Assembly: GCF_016908315.1 (NCBI RefSeq)
Contig: NZ_JAFBDQ010000010.1
Coordinates: forward strand, 52,564 to 116,563
Direction: 5' to 3'
DNA: 64,000 nucleotides
Origin: Halanaerobacter jeridensis
GTDB taxonomy: Bacteria > Bacillota > Halanaerobiia > Halobacteroidales > Halobacteroidaceae
In this document: one piece after another, positions 9,369 to 17,678 of the stretch
Layout of the letters: every line of letters starts with the position of its first letter
Position numbering within the stretch: position 1 is the stretch's first letter
The notes under the pieces: generated by a model
Seen by the model: the letters and a program-made list of their open reading frames with translations, nothing else
What the model was told of the DNA's origin: nothing
Databases searched by the model: none
Position numbers and translations under genes: made by a program

Positions 9369-9764
9369 TTAACCTAAATAAAACTCAGAATTAGCATTAA
9401 CTTTATTTCTACTAATTTCTTGACTTCCTGCAGTAATGATACCTTCTACTGTCTCTTCAGTAAATTGACCACTTCCCACTAAATCGCTAATATCAAATAA
9501 CGCTATCATTTCTTGCCGACTTGGATTAGCTACCTTTTCCGCTCTTACCCCTTGCCCCGAAATAGTATCCCCAGGCTTACTAACACCAAAAAATTTAACA
9601 TCTTTAGCTTGCAGAGGACAATTATTAATTTTAACCGCCAAATATCCTGGAATTTGATTGGTATTCTCTTCAGGCAAATGACCAATACCTATTTTGGCTT
9701 CAGCTTGTTCTATCCCTACACTATAATCTTTGACATTACTTTGACCCTCTCTTGATAGTTTCAC
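9369..9764 (-). CDS. Hypothetical protein, 131 aa
   Basis: I do not recognise this protein. It is a soluble, mildly acidic, probably beta-rich protein with a Gly/Ser-rich middle (SKPGDTISGQGVRAEK) and no cysteine cluster, signal peptide or membrane segment. I prefer the GTG at 9764 (MKLSREGQSNVKDY) because AGAGGGGG lies 6 nt before it; the ATG six bases upstream abuts the ribosome binding site. It sits within the spore-envelope-like block, and a strong palindrome follows it. That neighbourhood is the only hint to its role. Confidence 0.6.
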   Translation of the reverse strand: MKLSREGQSNVKDYSVGIEQAEAKIGIGHLPEENTNQIPGYLAVKINNCPLQAKDVKFFGVSKPGDTISGQGVRAEKVANPSRQEMIALFDISDLVGSGQFTEETVEGIITAGSQEISRNKVNANSEFYLG

Positions 9765-9899
9765 TAACATCCCCCTCTAATAGAAGTATTATAATTTATA
9801 AATCTTTGCAAATTAATTGCCTATATTATTTTAAAAAGTAATTAAACTTTATCCTACTTCTTATCATATGTAACTAATAAAATAAATATAATAAAAAAA

Positions 9900-10514
9900 T
9901 TAAACTGCTTGCAATTCTTTCTCACTCTTTTCTTTTAGCACTTTATTATTTGGGGGCTCAGTATTCACTTTAGAATCATTATCACTTCGCTTAATATCTT
10001 TTTTATTTTTCTTTTCATTATTGATTACCTTAATAGCAGCAATTTTATTAATTTTAATCTTAATTAAATCATTATTTTCATCTAATAAAATTATAAAATC
10101 ATGATAAACCCTAAATAAATTACCTTTTAACTCACAACAATTACTACCAGATTGAATTAAAACAGTTATTAAATCTAAAGTTTCAGCATGCTCTCTTAAA
10201 TCAGATTTGAAATTTCTTTTTACTTTTTTCTTTTGAGGACTACTTTCACTTTTGCTTTTCTTTACTTTAGTTTGTAGTTGATTAATTTTATCTTCCCTAG
10301 CTTCTAATTGCTCCTGTAAATCACTTAAGATATTCAAAATCTCTTCTGCTTCTTCATTAGTAATAACTATCTCTTGGTCATTTAAATCAGATTTTGAAAA
10401 ATCATTTAATGAGGGAGTAGGTGGATTAGACTTTTGTTTGCTATAAGTTAATAATTCAGTAGCTACATCCACAAAGCTTTCTAAAAAATGCTCTTCAACT
10501 TGATTACTACTCAT
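9900..10514 (-). CDS. Hypothetical charged coiled-coil protein, 204 aa
   Basis: Residues about 50-95 are acidic and heptad-like (EEAEEILNILSDLQEQLEAR), followed by a Lys-rich linker. Residues about 115-165 form a small domain ending LLDENNDLIKIKINKIAAIKV. That domain resembles the C-terminal part of the Cys-rich protein encoded just upstream (LLDDKNKIFIPVDAIAAVIK), including the preceding hydrophobic strand and Ser-Gly turn. The last 40 residues are charged and probably disordered. ATG follows TTGGAGGGGGAATT. I infer a spore-envelope-associated protein from the neighbours only. Confidence 0.6.
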   Translation of the reverse strand: MSSNQVEEHFLESFVDVATELLTYSKQKSNPPTPSLNDFSKSDLNDQEIVITNEEAEEILNILSDLQEQLEAREDKINQLQTKVKKSKSESSPQKKKVKRNFKSDLREHAETLDLITVLIQSGSNCCELKGNLFRVYHDFIILLDENNDLIKIKINKIAAIKVINNEKKNKKDIKRSDNDSKVNTEPPNNKVLKEKSEKELQAV

Positions 10515-10538
10515 AATTCCCCCTCCAATAAGAAAATT

Positions 10539-10575
10539 AATAACTGAGGAGAAAAAATAAACCTCCTCAGTTATT
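10539..10575 (-). terminator. Intrinsic terminator of the Cys-rich gene
   Basis: A perfect 13-bp stem AATAACTGAGGAG/CTCCTCAGTTATT with an A-rich loop lies just after the stop of the gene at 10583. Confidence 0.75.
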
Positions 10576-10582
10576 ATCTAAA

Positions 10583-10858
10583 TTAGCAACAACAATTTTT
10601 CTTAATAACTGCTGCTATAGCATCAACAGGAATGAATATTTTATTTTTATCATCTAATAAAGTAATAATTCCACATTTTTTATTTACATCACAAACCATT
10701 CCTTCTTGCTTACAACAGCAAAAACAGTCATCACACTCACCGCCAGATTTTAAAATTATGATCACTGTTTCACATTCAAATTCTTCTAACAAATCTAAAA
10801 TACCATCTTCACAGCCACAACCACAGCTCTCGTTTCGTACTTGAATTTCTTCATCCAT
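10583..10858 (-). CDS. Cysteine-rich small protein, spore-coat-like
   Basis: The 91-residue protein contains 14 cysteines in clusters: CGCGC near the N-terminus, CDDCFCCC in the middle and CCC at the very end. Between them lie the hydrophobic strand ETVIIILKSGGEC and the closing unit IITLLDDKNKIFIPVDAIAAV. The density of Cys suggests disulfide cross-linking or metal binding, as in coat proteins. I cannot assign it to a named Cot family. It shares its closing unit with the neighbouring protein at 9900. The ribosome binding site GGAGGG is 9 nt before ATG. Confidence 0.65.
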   Translation of the reverse strand: MDEEIQVRNESCGCGCEDGILDLLEEFECETVIIILKSGGECDDCFCCCKQEGMVCDVNKKCGIITLLDDKNKIFIPVDAIAAVIKKNCCC

Positions 10859-10935
10859 ATAAATGGCCCTCCTCTCTATTTCTTAGCTATTATATAATAT
10901 GACTAATCACATAAAACTGTTAATAGATATCAAAA

Positions 10936-10962
10936 AAACAAAAGCCGCCTTACGGCGACTTA
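10936..10962 (-). terminator. Intrinsic terminator of the trypsin-like protease gene
   Basis: The stem GTCGCC/GGCGGC (one G-U pair) with a GTAA loop is followed on the minus strand by TTTTGTTTTTTT. It lies directly after the stop codon. Confidence 0.8.
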
Positions 10963-10965
10963 ACT

Positions 10966-11973
10966 TCAAAAACTAATCTCTAAAGCATTAATTACATTTT
11001 TAATATTATTACATACACTGCTTTTTTCTGACCCTGCAAATAATAGTCCCACTGCTTGGTTACGGCGATCAACCACTAAAGCTCCGCTATCTCCAGGTTG
11101 TGAAAAAGGTTCAATGATTATTTGGTCAGTAAATAAAGCTGTATCATCTTCAGATAATTGCACATTTATAGTAGCATTAACCGCCTTTACTTTAGCAGTT
11201 GTAATCCCACTAGTTCGACCACTCTTTTTAACTTTCATACCTGGCTGTGCCTGAGAAATATCAGTCACTAATCCAATCCCTAATATTTCTTCTGTAATCA
11301 AATCTTCTGATTTTGGTTTAGCTACAGCACAATCTACTTTATTCTCTAAAATAATTGGTTTTACTCGATATGGCAAGTTGAAAACAGAACCTAAGCCGCC
11401 CACTACTTTTTCTACTCCAGCAATAAAGGGACAATTATTAGCTCGTTGATCATAAACAGGAATGAATCTCTCTAAATGAGCAATTATACTATTATCTTTT
11501 TCTCCCCCATCATAACTTCCCGGCTGTAAAATTGCATCTCCTCTTTGGGCCCGACCATCTTTTCCATCACTAATATTTGCTAAAACATGATTATTGGATA
11601 AGATTAGTTTTTCTTGAGTTCGCTTATCTTTAACTACAGCCCCAAATGTACCTGCTGTAATTTTATAATGACCTATACTAACACCTGGCTGAGCTGGACG
11701 AAGTTCAGTAGTTCTAACCTGGTCTCCAGCAGCTAAGAGTTCAACTTTTCCAACCTCTATAACATCTGTTTGCTGTTCTTCAATATTCTGCGGTACAATA
11801 TGTTCTTGAGCCAATTCTTCTTCACTTAACTTCTTCTCTACTAATACTACTATACTCTCTTCATCAGTTAATTTATTTTGAACTTGTTTATAGCCACATC
11901 CTACTCCCACAACATTATCTAACTCAAATATTTTTTCTTTATATTTCTCTATTATTTGTTTGATTTTTTCCAC
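10966..11973 (-). CDS. Trypsin-like serine protease
   Basis: A catalytic triad is visible: SNNHVLA (His), VDCAVA (Asp) and QPGDSGALV (Ser) with the oxyanion Gly. The protease domain follows an N-terminal 90-residue region with DNVVGVGCGYK, seen in a family of clostridial trypsin-like proteins. I set the start at the GTG at 11973 (MEKIKQIIEKYKEK), because GGAAGGAGGG lies 5 nt upstream; the frame stays open further but without a ribosome binding site. No signal peptide is seen. It occupies the place between veg and ispE where other spore-formers keep sporulation genes, so a role in spore-protein processing is possible but unproven. Confidence 0.8.
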   Translation of the reverse strand: MEKIKQIIEKYKEKIFELDNVVGVGCGYKQVQNKLTDEESIVVLVEKKLSEEELAQEHIVPQNIEEQQTDVIEVGKVELLAAGDQVRTTELRPAQPGVSIGHYKITAGTFGAVVKDKRTQEKLILSNNHVLANISDGKDGRAQRGDAILQPGSYDGGEKDNSIIAHLERFIPVYDQRANNCPFIAGVEKVVGGLGSVFNLPYRVKPIILENKVDCAVAKPKSEDLITEEILGIGLVTDISQAQPGMKVKKSGRTSGITTAKVKAVNATINVQLSEDDTALFTDQIIIEPFSQPGDSGALVVDRRNQAVGLLFAGSEKSSVCNNIKNVINALEISF

Positions 11974-12051
11974 TTTATCCCTCCTTCCACTTACTGCAGT
12001 ATATTCAATCACTACTCCAGTTCGTGAAAGGAAAGCAACAAAAAATTAAAA

Positions 12052-12072
12052 AACCCCTCGCAAGGAGGAGTT
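12052..12072 (-). terminator. Intrinsic terminator of veg
   Basis: The stem AACTCCTC/GAGGGGTT is followed by TTTTAA on the minus strand. It overlaps the end of veg. Confidence 0.75.
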
Positions 12073-12337
12073 AAACGCTAATGCAGCCAATTCTCATATT
12101 ATTTTCTTTAATTTTTACTTCAACAGTTTCAGTTAGTACATCAGCATAACTATATGACATTCTACGTGGGGTTTGATCATCGTTTACTTTAACTACGAAT
12201 ACATTGGGATAAGTTTCTAATAAGATGCCCTCTTTTTCAATAATTTTTCTGCGCCCTTGATTCGCTTTTAATTCCACTTCTTTACCTACAAAAGAATCGA
12301 GATCACTTTTGATTTGGGTGAGAATATTATTTCCCAT
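12071..12337 (-). CDS. veg: Veg family protein
   Basis: The 88-aa protein matches the Veg family closely: LKANQGRRK, EGILLETYPNVFVVKV and SYSYADVLTETVEV appear in the expected order. In B. subtilis, Veg is a small abundant protein linked to biofilm gene control through the SinR pathway; the molecular role here is not evident. AAAGGTGGG precedes the ATG. It lies after rsmA in the conserved rnmV-rsmA-veg order, but a 100-bp gap and its own terminator suggest separate transcription. Confidence 0.93.
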   Translation of the reverse strand: MGNNILTQIKSDLDSFVGKEVELKANQGRRKIIEKEGILLETYPNVFVVKVNDDQTPRRMSYSYADVLTETVEVKIKENNMRIGCISV

Positions 12338-12440
12338 TTCAGCCCACCTTTCATTTCAAATTACTTTGTCTCATTATATCACAACGATATTACTATGTCA
12401 AGATATGAATTATACCAAAAACAAATTAAGATGTCAATAA

Positions 12441-13295
12441 CTATTTATGGAATAGTTCATATATTTTATTACTTAAAGTAGCAAATTGTTCTAAACTTAA
12501 TTTTTCTGCCCTTCTTCTTGAATCGATAGCAACAGATTCTAAAGCTTCATCTACTAAATCACGACTTAAATTTATATTTGCTGCTTTACTCAAAGAATTT
12601 CTAATTGTTTTGCGTCGCTGTTGAAACCCTGCATTAACAATTTTAAAGAAAAACTCTTCTGAAACTACTTCTACTGGTGCTTCTTCTAATACATCTAAAG
12701 AAACTACAGAGGAATGAACTTTAGGTTGAGGAATAAAAACATCAGGTGGTACATCAAATAATATCTCAGCTGTAGTATGAAACTGAATCCCAATTGATAA
12801 AACTCCATAATCCTTACCTCCAGGGTCAGCAACCATTCTTTCTGCAACTTCTCTTTGTACCATAAATACTATCTGCTCTACATTGAATCCTTCTTCTAAT
12901 AACCTCATCACAATTGGCGTCGTAATATAGTATGGTAGATTTGCTACAATTTTATACTCACCATCTACCAAGTCATCAAAATCAACTTCTAAAGCATCGT
13001 CAAAAACAACTTCTATATTATTATATTCATCTAAAGTTTCTTCTAGAACTTCTTCTAATCTCTGGTCTACTTCTACTGCTACTACTTTAGCTGCTTTCTC
13101 TGCTAATTTTTGTGTTAAACTCCCAATCCCCGGGCCAATTTCGATAACAGTATCTTCTTCATTAACATTAGCTAAATCAACAATCTTATCTAAAATATTA
13201 TTATCAATTAAAAAATTCTGTCCTAAACTTTTTTTCAATTCTAAATTATGTCGTCTCAATAATTCCTTCGTTTTACTTGGCTTTGCAATATCCAT
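12441..13295 (-). CDS. rsmA: 16S rRNA (A1518/A1519-N6)-dimethyltransferase
   Basis: KsgA/RsmA dimethylates two adjacent adenines near the 3' end of 16S rRNA during 30S maturation. The SAM-binding motif IEIGPGIGSLT and the catalytic motif NLPYYITTP are present, and the basic C-terminal segment FQQRRKTIRNSL is conserved. The 284-aa length is normal. It starts 2 bp after the stop of rnmV, so the two genes are cotranscribed. Confidence 0.97.
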   Translation of the reverse strand: MDIAKPSKTKELLRRHNLELKKSLGQNFLIDNNILDKIVDLANVNEEDTVIEIGPGIGSLTQKLAEKAAKVVAVEVDQRLEEVLEETLDEYNNIEVVFDDALEVDFDDLVDGEYKIVANLPYYITTPIVMRLLEEGFNVEQIVFMVQREVAERMVADPGGKDYGVLSIGIQFHTTAEILFDVPPDVFIPQPKVHSSVVSLDVLEEAPVEVVSEEFFFKIVNAGFQQRRKTIRNSLSKAANINLSRDLVDEALESVAIDSRRRAEKLSLEQFATLSNKIYELFHK

Positions 13296-13297
13296 TA

Positions 13298-13843
13298 TTA
13301 ACTCTCACCTCTAGTCACTTTTTCTAAGGCAGTTATTAATTCCTGCCTAGTAATTCCATAATTATTTAATCTATTTAAAAACTGTTTAGCATTAGCATAC
13401 CCAATCCCTAACTCTTGTCCCAACTTTTTTCTCAATTTTTTAGAACCAGGAGCTCCTAAGAGACCTAATTCAATTAGATTCTGTTTTTTAAACTCTTTTC
13501 TCTGCTTTTGATAACTGACTTTAGCTTTAGATAAAGCTTCTCTAATTGATTCCGGCTTGGCATTTTCTATACCAATATCATCATTTTCAATAGCTTGAGC
13601 TTGTGATAAATAAGCATCCTTACAACCAGAAATATTCTTCTTTATTTGTTTGCGAATTAAATTACCTGCATGATCAGGGTCAGTAAAAATTATTACCCCT
13701 TTATTTTGCTGAGCTAATTTTATTTGTTCTAATACTTCATCACTTAAAGAAAATCCTTGCGTTACTATCAGTTCAGCATCTACAGCTCGTTTAACAGCTT
13801 CTAAATCATCTCTACCTTCTACTACAATCACTTCCTTAATCAA
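13298..13843 (-). CDS. rnmV: Ribonuclease M5
   Basis: RNase M5 trims 5S rRNA precursors in Firmicutes. The Toprim domain shows VVEGRDD (the catalytic Glu) and FTDPDHAGN (the DxD-type acidic motif), and the C-terminal region LGIGYANAKQFLNRLNNYGI is typical. It is 181 aa long. The start is TTG after AAGGTGGTACT. It forms an operon with rsmA. A 5S rRNA gene, its expected substrate, lies at the right edge of the window. Confidence 0.95.
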   Translation of the reverse strand: MIKEVIVVEGRDDLEAVKRAVDAELIVTQGFSLSDEVLEQIKLAQQNKGVIIFTDPDHAGNLIRKQIKKNISGCKDAYLSQAQAIENDDIGIENAKPESIREALSKAKVSYQKQRKEFKKQNLIELGLLGAPGSKKLRKKLGQELGIGYANAKQFLNRLNNYGITRQELITALEKVTRGES

Positions 13844-14147
13844 AGTACCACCTTAACCTTTTTTTACTGTCTGTATTCTAACCATTTTTATTGTATCTTA
13901 TAATCTAATAAAAAACAAGCAATATAAAGCTTCACTTTACAGTGAAGCTTTATAGCTAGAAGTAAGTAGCTAGGAGCTAGTAGTTAAAAACATAAAATCA
14001 AATTCAAAGCTGTGGACTGTTTTATGGTTTTGAATTTACTACTAGCTACTAGCTTTTATCTACTAGCTAGTGGCACTGAAAGTGCCACTTTATATAGAAA
14101 AAACCACAGGCTCTCGCCCATGGCTTCCTCAGTTACTATAATATTAT
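13844..14147. other. Intergenic region with two hairpins, no gene
   Basis: This 304-bp stretch holds a terminator-like hairpin at 13923-13954 and a second palindrome AGTGGCACT/AGTGCCACT near 14068-14090. Between them are tagcta/ctagta words that form an imperfect inverted repeat. A 60-codon open frame exists on the plus strand from 14012 but it has no ribosome binding site and runs into the end of the permease gene. Confidence 0.6.
13923..13954 (-). terminator. Hairpin terminating the sugar ABC operon
   Basis: A perfect 14-bp stem TATAAAGCTTCACT/AGTGAAGCTTTATA with a 4-nt loop lies between the malG-like gene and rnmV. Confidence 0.6.
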
Positions 14148-14987
14148 TTATCCTTTCACACTTCCTAATGTTAATCCTCCTACCAAATAACTAGATAAAA
14201 TCAAAAACATAATAACTACAGGAATCATAATCATAATCGATCCCGCTGCAAAAGTTGACCACTCTGTATTAAAGCGACTTGATAAATTTAGTATTCCCCG
14301 CGGTAAGGTATACATATCAGGGTCCTGCATCAACGCTTTAGCTATCATAATCTCATTCCAAGAACTCATAAATGAGAATAAAGCAGTAATTACAAGACCA
14401 GGACTAGCTAGCGGAAGTATAACTTTATAAAAAGCTTGAAATTGATTTAATCCATCAACCAAAGCTGCCTCCTCTAAAGTATCGGGGATCGTCTCATAAT
14501 AACCCCGCATCTGCCACACACATAAAGGTAACACAAAAGTAGTATAAGCTATAATCAACCCTAAATGACTATTGGTTAAATTAATTTTTCGCAATAGTAA
14601 AAACATAGGTAACAATAACATAGTCGACGGAAACATCTGCACAATTAAAAAGAAAATTAACCCTGGTTTACGACCAGGAAATCTTTTTTTGGCAAATGCA
14701 TAACCTGCAGTAGCTGCTAAAGTTACTCCTAATACCACAGTAAAAAAAGAGACAATTAAACTATTTTTTAACCAAATTAAAAAAGGTTCTTCGAAAATCA
14801 ACTGCATATAAGCCGAAAAAGTAGCACCATCAGGAATAATTTCTAAACTAGTGCTGTATAAAATATCATCAGGTCTGATTGATATTCCAAATACCCGTAA
14901 GGCCGGATAAACAGCTATAATAGCTGAGACAATTAAAATTAAATGAATTAACGTACGTTTGATTATTCCATCTCTTCTAACAGACAT
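14148..14987 (-). CDS. Sugar ABC transporter permease, MalG type
   Basis: A 279-aa membrane protein with about six transmembrane helices and the permease EAA loop (EEAALVDGLNQFQAFYKVILP), the contact site for the transport ATPase. The N-terminal LIHLILIVSAIIAVYPALRV and the C-terminal VGGLTLGSVKG are typical of MalG. It pairs with the MalF-type permease 12 bp upstream. No MalK/MsmX-type ATPase gene is adjacent, so an ATPase encoded elsewhere must energise it. The sugar is not identifiable from the sequence. Confidence 0.92.
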   Translation of the reverse strand: MSVRRDGIIKRTLIHLILIVSAIIAVYPALRVFGISIRPDDILYSTSLEIIPDGATFSAYMQLIFEEPFLIWLKNSLIVSFFTVVLGVTLAATAGYAFAKKRFPGRKPGLIFFLIVQMFPSTMLLLPMFLLLRKINLTNSHLGLIIAYTTFVLPLCVWQMRGYYETIPDTLEEAALVDGLNQFQAFYKVILPLASPGLVITALFSFMSSWNEIMIAKALMQDPDMYTLPRGILNLSSRFNTEWSTFAAGSIMIMIPVVIMFLILSSYLVGGLTLGSVKG

Positions 14988-14999
14988 TTTAAATCCCCC

Positions 15000-15959
15000 T
15001 TAATGACTTTCGTTTTGTTTAATAAATACTGTACTAAATCCTAATAAGATAAGAAAAATGATTACTGAAAATGCAGCTGCATAACCTAATCTAAAGTATC
15101 CAAAGGCTGCTTTATAGACATAAGTTACTAAAATATCTATCTTTTCAGTTAACTTCTTAAATGATAATAAATAAATTACATTCAAGTTATTAAATGTCAT
15201 AATAACCCCTAAAATAACCGCCGGCATCATCACTGGCTTTAATAAAGGCAATGTAATATGCTTAACTTGTTGAAATCCAGAAGCACCATCTATTTCAGCA
15301 GCTTCATAATAATTAGGATCAATACTCTGTAATCCTCCTAAAGCAATCATCATCATAAAGGGAATTCCTACCCATACATTAACAATAATAGCAGCCATAA
15401 AACCAGTAGTAGGATTACTTAACCAGGCAATAGGTTCATAGGTAAAATCAAAAATTTGGCTTAAGCGTTCTAATAAAATATTTACTGCGCCATAATTATA
15501 GTTAAACATTCCCTTCCAAACTAAGACTGAAATATACTGGGGGATTGCCCAAGGTAAAATCAAAAGTGCCCGATAAATTCCTTTAAATATCATATCTCGG
15601 TCTAATAAAATAGCAAAAAATATTCCAAAAGTCACATGACAAAAAACATTAACTATAGTCCAAATTAAAGTCCTTAGCAAAACTGTCCAAAATGTACTTT
15701 GGGTTAACACTTCGACAAAATTATTTAACCCAATATAATGTAATTTACCTTCTCTTAAAAAATCAATTAACGTACTTCTACTTAAATTAGTAAAAGCTAA
15801 ATTGAAATTGTAAAGAAATGGATAAATGATTACAAGAGCTACTATAATAAAAGCCGGCATTAACATTAGATAAGAAAATCCATTTCGCTTTAAAAATTTC
15901 CGAAGTGAAAAGTCTAGTAAACTATTTTTTTGAATATCTGCTTTCGTTGGTTGACTCAT
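15000..15959 (-). CDS. Sugar ABC transporter permease, MalF type
   Basis: A 319-aa permease with six predicted transmembrane segments and the EAA loop (YEAAEIDGASGFQQVKHITLP). I place the start at the ATG at 15959 (MSQPTKADIQKNS), because AAGGAGGAACTTAT lies just upstream; the longer frame runs back into the palindrome at 15981-16014. It is the second gene of the operon after the solute-binding protein, and forms the membrane heterodimer with the MalG-type protein. Confidence 0.92.
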   Translation of the reverse strand: MSQPTKADIQKNSLLDFSLRKFLKRNGFSYLMLMPAFIIVALVIIYPFLYNFNLAFTNLSRSTLIDFLREGKLHYIGLNNFVEVLTQSTFWTVLLRTLIWTIVNVFCHVTFGIFFAILLDRDMIFKGIYRALLILPWAIPQYISVLVWKGMFNYNYGAVNILLERLSQIFDFTYEPIAWLSNPTTGFMAAIIVNVWVGIPFMMMIALGGLQSIDPNYYEAAEIDGASGFQQVKHITLPLLKPVMMPAVILGVIMTFNNLNVIYLLSFKKLTEKIDILVTYVYKAAFGYFRLGYAAAFSVIIFLILLGFSTVFIKQNESH

Positions 15960-15980
15960 ATAAGTTCCTCCTTTACAAAA

Positions 15981-16014
15981 TAAACTTATGGAGATAATTA
16001 TCTCCATAAGTTTA
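15981..16014 (-). promoter_or_regulatory. 34-bp perfect palindrome between binding-protein and permease genes
   Basis: A 17-bp inverted repeat beginning TAAACTTATGGAGATAA lies 15 bp after the binding-protein stop and 22 bp before the permease start. Such hairpins often stabilise the upstream message or partly terminate transcription, so the binding protein is made in excess over the permeases. Confidence 0.6.
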
Positions 16015-16028
16015 TTACCTATAACTTT

Positions 16029-17507
16029 TTATTTGATACTCTCCATTTTTTCTTCGGCATTCTGCTGCATTTTAGCTGGAGCTTTTGTCGGGTCTAAGTT
16101 TCCTGCCATCACACTTTCTAATACTGGACGAACTCCATCCCAAATCGCTCTCATTTCTGGGACTATCGGCATTGGTTTACCTACTTTTAATTGTTCAGCA
16201 GATCCTCTCATAATTGGGTCATCTTGAATAACTGGTAATTGATATACCTTTTTATTACTAGGTAGCGTCTTATGATTTTCCACCATAGCCTTTTGTGTTT
16301 TCTGACTAGTCATATATTTAATGAATTTCATAATAGCAATTTGTTTTTCTTTAGAGCGTTCAGAAATCATAATATAACCAGAACCACTTGTTAATGGATG
16401 GGCAAATTCTCCACTTTTCTGGAATTTAGGTAAGCGAGCAATTCCTAAATCTACTGCTTCAGCTTCAACATAAGAACTAAAAGACCAATCTCCATTAATA
16501 ATAAAGGCAGCTTTACCTTGTTTAAATAAACTATCTGCTAAACTATAACCACATTCTTTAGGCACAATTTTATGTTCAAACTTTAAGTCATGAACAAATG
16601 TTAATGCATCTTTAGCTGCTTCATTATTTAGAGTAGGATTATAATTTTTATCAAACATCCAGCCACCATATCCAGTATAGAAAGGCATCCAATTAAATGG
16701 TTCATTAAGATTATATACTAAACCATATTGTTCAGGAGTACCATCTCCATTACTATCTTCAGTTTTATCTTTAGCTATTGAAACTAATTCTTCCCAAGTA
16801 TTAGGAACTTTATTGACTATATTTTTATTGTATAATAAAGTTAGGTGATTACCCATTGTATCAGGAACACCGTAAACTTTATTATTTAAAGTCATACCTG
16901 GTAAAGCATTATCTAAATACATATTCTTCATTTCAGAACTCATTAAATCACCAATTGATTGGGCAATTCCCATTTCAGAGAAAGGTCCAATATGATCAAA
17001 TGGGCTTAATATAACATCAGGTCCAGCTCCCCCCATATAACCAGTTAAAGTACTTTCTCTCAAATCTTCTACACCCATATGAGTTCTTTCAATATTCACA
17101 TTTGGATATTTAGCTTCAAATTTATCAATATATTCATCCAAAGTTTCGTCTATACTTGGTGGATGCTTTTCCCAAAATTTAATCTTGAGTGATTTCTTAA
17201 CTTCTTTTAAATCATAACCAGCTCCAGCAGTTTTCACATTCTGTTCTTGAGTTTCTTTTTCTTCAACTTGTTGCTCTTGTTTAGCCTCTTTTTCATTTTG
17301 AACTACTTCTTTGTCGTTTTTACTATCAATAACATCTCTTTGCTCATCTTTTGGCATATCAATTGATTCTACATGTTTACTTAAATCTTGAATCACCTTT
17401 TGAGCTTTATCATTAGACATACAACCTTTAGTCGCAAAACCAAATCCAAAAGATAATAATGAAAAGACCAAAATAAGTATCACTGTCTTACTAAAATTTT
17501 CTTCCAT
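16029..17507 (-). CDS. Extracellular sugar-binding protein of ABC transporter
   Basis: A MalE-like family 1 solute-binding protein of 492 aa. Residues 7-27 are a hydrophobic export segment, followed by a Cys at about residue 29, but the preceding TKG is not a canonical lipobox. Residues about 35-95 are a long charged Glu/Lys/Gln-rich linker that holds the binding domain away from the membrane. The core shows WEKHPPSIDETLDEYIDKFE, GPDVILSPFDH, LYNKNI, PNTWEELV and NGDWSFSSY, all typical. It is first in the operon with the two permeases. Confidence 0.92.
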   Translation of the reverse strand: MEENFSKTVILILVFSLLSFGFGFATKGCMSNDKAQKVIQDLSKHVESIDMPKDEQRDVIDSKNDKEVVQNEKEAKQEQQVEEKETQEQNVKTAGAGYDLKEVKKSLKIKFWEKHPPSIDETLDEYIDKFEAKYPNVNIERTHMGVEDLRESTLTGYMGGAGPDVILSPFDHIGPFSEMGIAQSIGDLMSSEMKNMYLDNALPGMTLNNKVYGVPDTMGNHLTLLYNKNIVNKVPNTWEELVSIAKDKTEDSNGDGTPEQYGLVYNLNEPFNWMPFYTGYGGWMFDKNYNPTLNNEAAKDALTFVHDLKFEHKIVPKECGYSLADSLFKQGKAAFIINGDWSFSSYVEAEAVDLGIARLPKFQKSGEFAHPLTSGSGYIMISERSKEKQIAIMKFIKYMTSQKTQKAMVENHKTLPSNKKVYQLPVIQDDPIMRGSAEQLKVGKPMPIVPEMRAIWDGVRPVLESVMAGNLDPTKAPAKMQQNAEEKMESIK

Positions 17508-17678
17508 CCTTTTATCCCCCCTGAAATTTAATTTATAATGCCCTTATCTCCTTATTACTATTATAAAAATCTATTTTTTTACAATATTCCTAATAAAATG
17601 ATTTCTAGATCTTTTGGATAATTCCTTCTTTAATTTACTTTTTTTTATATTTTTTGAAATTATAAATATCTATACCAA

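Noticed and set aside
14012..14194. A 60-codon plus-strand frame
   Set aside because: It spans simple repeats and palindromes and runs into the 3' end of the MalG-type gene; no ribosome binding site.
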